Source: Owenia fusiformis
Taxonomy: Eukaryota; Annelida; Polychaeta; Sabellida; Oweniidae
Direction of reading: 5' to 3'
NCBI GenBank assembly: GCA_903813345.2
Contig: CAIIXF020000006.1
Span: 33,517,524-33,581,523 of the forward strand
Length of the DNA stretch: 64,000 bases
The translations under genes and the position numbers were made by a program. A model generated the notes under the pieces. That model was given only the letters and a program-made list of their open reading frames with translations, was not told the DNA's origin and did not search any database. This document shows, piece by piece, positions 61,701 through 64,000 of this stretch. Numbering within the stretch: the stretch's first letter is position 1; the number at the start of each line of letters is the position of its first letter.

Positions 61701-62024
61701 GCACTGGGAGGTTTTAGATACAGGGAATATCACGAGGGATATACAATATATCTTCCGGAGGGCCCGAAGGAACCAAGGAAAGATATATTGTATATCCCAA
61801 GGGAAATTTCCTGTACCAAAACTGACCGTGCATGGCTGTTGTATTCCAGACCTGATGAGGTTTGAAAGCATGTGTTCCATATGCCGATGCGTTAACTTGC
61901 TGACTAACTCCTTCAGTACTTGAGCAGTGAGCACCTAAAAAAGTTTTCGCATTATTTGTTTTAGATTTTTTATTTTGTTCACACTGCACATGTTTGTCTG
62001 CCATCTCTGTCTTTTGTTTCAGTG
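58735..62024 (-). CDS. THYN1: THYN1, EVE-domain nuclear protein (7 coding exons, 231 residues)
   Basis: Thymocyte nuclear protein 1 homologue. The EVE domain is a PUA-related fold linked to binding modified nucleic-acid bases; the protein is nuclear in vertebrates. All exons chain in phase to 231 residues, close to the human 225. A Lys/Ser/Thr-rich N-terminus is followed by the EVE domain from about residue 57: HWLMKSEPETR, CWDGVRNYQARNF, FFYHSNCKPPGIAG, IVKESYPDHTQFD, WHMVDVKYIRMLKRYI, LFTRARLSVQPVTKEEW. The start ATG at 62002-62004 is chosen because it gives the right length and phase, although the first coding exon's donor (G|GTGCTC) is weak. The CDS spans 58735-62004; the exon begins at 62024 with 20 nt of 5' UTR. 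The gene converges on the carboxylesterase. Confidence 0.95.
59005..59189 (-). CDS. THYN1: THYN1 exon 6
   Basis: Acceptor TTGATGTAG, donor AAAG|GTGGGT; phase 2 in, 1 out. It encodes KKEDPRWHMVDVKYIRMLKR and FTRARLSVQPVTK. The downstream AG (GGCTAAG) would break the frame, so the first AG is used. Confidence 0.93.
59252..59393 (+). pseudogene. carboxylesterase exon-3 copy, partial
   Basis: From CTGCCCCACAGGGCCATCTA to CTAGTTACCATT it matches exon 3 of the neighbouring esterase with scattered differences and a 9-nt in-frame insertion. The oxyanion HGGAF has become HDGAF. Both exon edges are missing and no other esterase exon is nearby. It lies in the intron between THYN1 exons 5 and 6, antisense to THYN1. 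A dead fragment of local duplication is the simplest reading. Confidence 0.88.
59515..59576 (-). CDS. THYN1: THYN1 exon 5
   Basis: Acceptor TTTCATTCTAG, donor TAG|GTAAGT; phase 0 in, 2 out. It encodes IVKESYPDHTQFDKKDVHFD, matching human IVKEAYPDHTQFEKNNPHYD. Confidence 0.95.
59877..59972 (-). CDS. THYN1: THYN1 exon 4
   Basis: Acceptor TTCTTTCAG, donor GAG|GTAAGA; phase 0 in and out, 32 codons: ARNFMRDQMKVGQLAFFYH then SNCKPPGIAGIVE. Confidence 0.96.
59973..61094. other. THYN1 intron 3
   Basis: 1.1 kb between exons 4 and 3; a C-run at about 60943-60955. No additional gene recognised on either strand. Confidence 0.6.
61095..61163 (-). CDS. THYN1: THYN1 exon 3
   Basis: Acceptor TTTTTAG, donor CAG|GTTAGT; phase 0 in and out, 23 codons: FGIEDLKKEPDQTACWDGV then RNYQ. 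Confidence 0.95.
61460..61614 (-). CDS. THYN1: THYN1 exon 2
   Basis: Acceptor CATTTTAG, donor AAAG|GTGAGT; phase 1 in, 0 out. It encodes a Ser/Thr/Lys-rich linker and HWLMKSEPETRMEKGVDVK, the start of the EVE domain. Confidence 0.95.
61670..61850. repeat. two-tier hairpin repeat, copy B
   Basis: The inner stem 61736-61754 / 61780-61798 is 19 bp and perfect. The outer stem (GGTTTTAGATACAGG / CCTGTACCAAAACTGACC) is related to copy A at 4984-5125. It lies in THYN1 intron 1. Confidence 0.75.
61935..62024 (-). CDS. THYN1: THYN1 exon 1 (first coding exon)
   Basis: Acceptor AACTATTTCAG upstream; 20 nt of 5' UTR, then ATG at 62004-62002 and MADKHVQCEQNKKSKTNNAK, ending in phase 1 at a weak donor G|GTGCTC. 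A longer read-through to a later GT (near 61850) would leave in the wrong phase. Start and donor are inferred from the fit in length and phase. Confidence 0.7.
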
Positions 62025-62135
62025 CTGAAATAGTTATGACAGGAATTCCCAGGGCGGGATTTATAGCCATCGTATGTCCCGGAGATAGCCTTATGAGGGA
62101 TATATGATTTATATATCCCTGATCCTCATTGGAGC

Positions 62136-62260
62136 TAGCCTTGAAGAAGGCTTTAGCATTTGTTGATTTTTAAAATTTGGGGATGATACAAGGCTTTACA
62201 TTTGGAAAAAAATATCCAAATTTTAAAAATCAACAAATGCTAAAGCCTTCTTCAAGGCTA
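62136..62260. mobile_element. 125-bp perfect palindromic insertion with 9-bp target duplication
   Basis: Arms 62136-62180 and 62216-62260 are 45 bp, inverted and without a mismatch (TAGCCTTGAAGAAGGCTTTA at the outer edge), around a 35-bp loop. CATTGGAGC occurs immediately on both sides (62127-62135, 62261-62269). The perfect arms and exact duplication show a recent insertion. Confidence 0.9.
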
Positions 62261-62516
62261 CATTGGAGCAGGACATGAAATATATTCACCCAGATATTGA
62301 ATATATTCCAGGTTAATATGTCCCTGAAACCTCATCAGGTATCGAATACAGAACTGATATCTCAAGGGAGCAAGACATACAGTGTATATATGTATCCCAC
62401 GGTCTCCTGCTACATATTTCCCACTGTATATCTCTCCCTCTAATGTTCCCTAGACTCTGTTTTTGTTCAGAGTTGAATCTGTCAATTAAAGAACGAAATG
62501 CGCTTGTAATTAAGGA

Positions 62517-62916
62517 CAGGTGCATGTTGGGAAATTTTCTGCATTCCTCAATTGAGTCACATGTTATTTTTCAAACATGAATAACTCATTCCCCACATTG
62601 TCTACATCTTCCAAGTTTGCACAAAGAGTGCACTTCTGTGCCTAGAAAAGCCTTGTGAGAAGGTTTGTTTTGTAAAATGTATAAAAAATGAGAAAACTCA
62701 TTGAAAAAAAATTCTGAAAATTTTTTTTCACTGAATTTTCTTGTTTTTTATACACTTTATCAAAACATTCTTCTCACAAGTCTTTTCTAGGCACATAAGT
62801 GCACTCTTTGTACAAAACTGGAAGATATAGACAATGAAGGGAAGGAGTGATTCTTGTTTGAAAAATAACATGTGACTCAATTGAGGAATGCAGAAAATTT
62901 CCCATCATGCACCCTG
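62517..62916. mobile_element. 400-bp foldback element
   Basis: Two ~185-bp inverted arms meet near 62716, with outer ends CAGGTGCATGTTGGGAAAT and ATTTCCCATCATGCACCCTG. Internal matches include GCCTAGAAAAG and its inverse. No open frame. Confidence 0.85.
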
Positions 62917-64000
62917 ACCTTGAAGAACGAAATGCGTTCGTTTTTTTCGGCGTTCTTTTTTTTCTGTATCGGTGATCACTTTTTGGAAGATTTGTGTGAC
63001 ATATTCTGTCACGCAAAAAAAAACTGGCGTGACTTCAAATTTTCCAGCAAATGTGTGACAAGTACGTAAATTGTGGGACAGTTGGACAGTCTGCAAATAT
63101 GTATATAAAATACGGTCCATCTTATATTGAACCCCGCATATTGTACGCTTTGCTTGGTCGATTTCAGAATCAGATCCAAAGTGTGCAAACTGCAACCAGG
63201 CTCTGAGTTTACTCGAGTCTCTAGCCAATTCTTGGCTAGAAGTGTTTCCATCTGGAACACCATGAACTATTGTAAAGCTTAAGCCGGCGTTCAATGAATT
63301 CATGTAATATTCTAAAAATCATTCTGTTAATATTTCATGAATTGAAATGATAACGGCTTATCTTGTTGATGGGATATTGAACGTTTTCATTTAAAATAGA
63401 CGTCGTCTCGTTCTTCATTTTGAAAGCATGCCTTTTTTCCGCTATAGCGATTTAGTCAAGATGGCCGCTTGTTACTCGAGTCTCTAGCTTACAGCTAGAC
63501 GAAACTTCATTGATTTCGTATGTACTGTGCTACAAAATTTCATTTCGGAGTTTTGACACATGGTGAAATTTTCTCGCTGTAGCTAAAAATGGCTTCCGGT
63601 TCTGGACGTGAATAACATTTGAAATTATTCTCGCTTAAAGAAATCAAATATAACAATAGATTCAGACGGGGATGTGAGCTGATGTTCTTCAAATCTATAC
63701 ATAAAGGTATATTTCATATTATTATGCCATATTTACTGTGCGTGTGACACAATGATTTACAATATTTATAATACTAAGGCAGCTCAATCTTCCTCCTCAA
63801 AGCCGGAATATAGAGAAGGCTTTGGACCGAAGTAAGCCGCTTGTTGTAAAAATTTCCTTCAGTTTTATTTTGTGAATAAATATCCTGCGAGGTAGACCAA
63901 TTTATGAAATAGGACTACGTGTAAAGATCAATGAAGGTGAGTTTATTATGTTTACATCAATAGGTCTAAGTCGGCTCGGCAATTTGAGGCAAATTCAAAA
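62917..64000. other. right flank, no gene recognised
   Basis: CpG is more frequent than elsewhere in the window (for example CGGCGTTC, AAGCCGGCG, GGCCGC), so a promoter or upstream 5' exon of THYN1 or of a rightward gene could lie here, but no exon was recognised. TTACTCGAGTCTCTAGC occurs at 63207-63224 and 63471-63488. An open frame on the minus strand (62905-63303) shows no known domain. Confidence 0.4.

Noticed and set aside
61650-62070. Longer minus-strand frames around the first THYN1 exon
   Set aside because: They run through hairpin copy B. Only 61935-62004 fits the phase and expected protein length.
62905-63303. 132-codon open frame on the minus strand
   Set aside because: No recognisable domain, and the 62905-62916 end runs into the foldback element. 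It could hold an upstream THYN1 exon, but nothing supports it.

Overview
The window is animal nuclear DNA: spliced genes, introns up to about 12 kb, AT-rich sequence and many minisatellites and small transposons. The product set (a TGF-beta co-receptor with all ZP cysteines, THYN1, a crystal-protein-type carboxylesterase) and dispersed repeats of a kind common in marine invertebrates suggest an invertebrate deuterostome such as an echinoderm or hemichordate. That placement is inference; the sequence alone does not fix the phylum.

Three genes can be read. (1) Positions 10055-47834, plus strand: betaglycan (TGFBR3), 13 coding exons in a continuous phase chain. It has the orphan domain, a complete ZP module with a GAG-attachment-like Ser-Gly region, a transmembrane helix and a short cytoplasmic tail. 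The signal-peptide exon was not found and probably lies to the left. (2) Positions 55107-58246, plus strand: a secreted carboxylesterase of 547 residues in 5 exons with an intact Ser205-Glu346-His446 triad. (3) Positions 58735-62024, minus strand: THYN1, an EVE-domain nuclear protein, 7 coding exons and 231 residues. Genes 2 and 3 converge tail to tail with about 0.5 kb between their stop codons.

The rest is introns and flanks filled with repeats: MITE-like elements (3312-3860, 5601-6022, 15936-16595, 17403-18638 with a nested insertion), foldback and palindromic elements (4330-5370, 61670-61850, 62136-62260, 62517-62916), a tRNA-derived SINE (46365-46692), a decayed LINE reverse transcriptase (27373-27816) and about a dozen tandem arrays.

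The most unusual signal is that tandem arrays in two unrelated genes amplify a splice junction itself. In betaglycan, exactly 25 units of 40 bp (43621-44620) end at the real 3' splice site. Each unit carries an AG acceptor identical in context to the real one, a polyadenylation-like hexamer and an in-frame stop, so the array could divert transcripts toward a soluble receptor. In the carboxylesterase, the 3' splice site of intron 3 plus the first ~25 nt of exon 4 is repeated as 51-bp units, and the 5' splice junction of the same intron is repeated as ~38-bp units.
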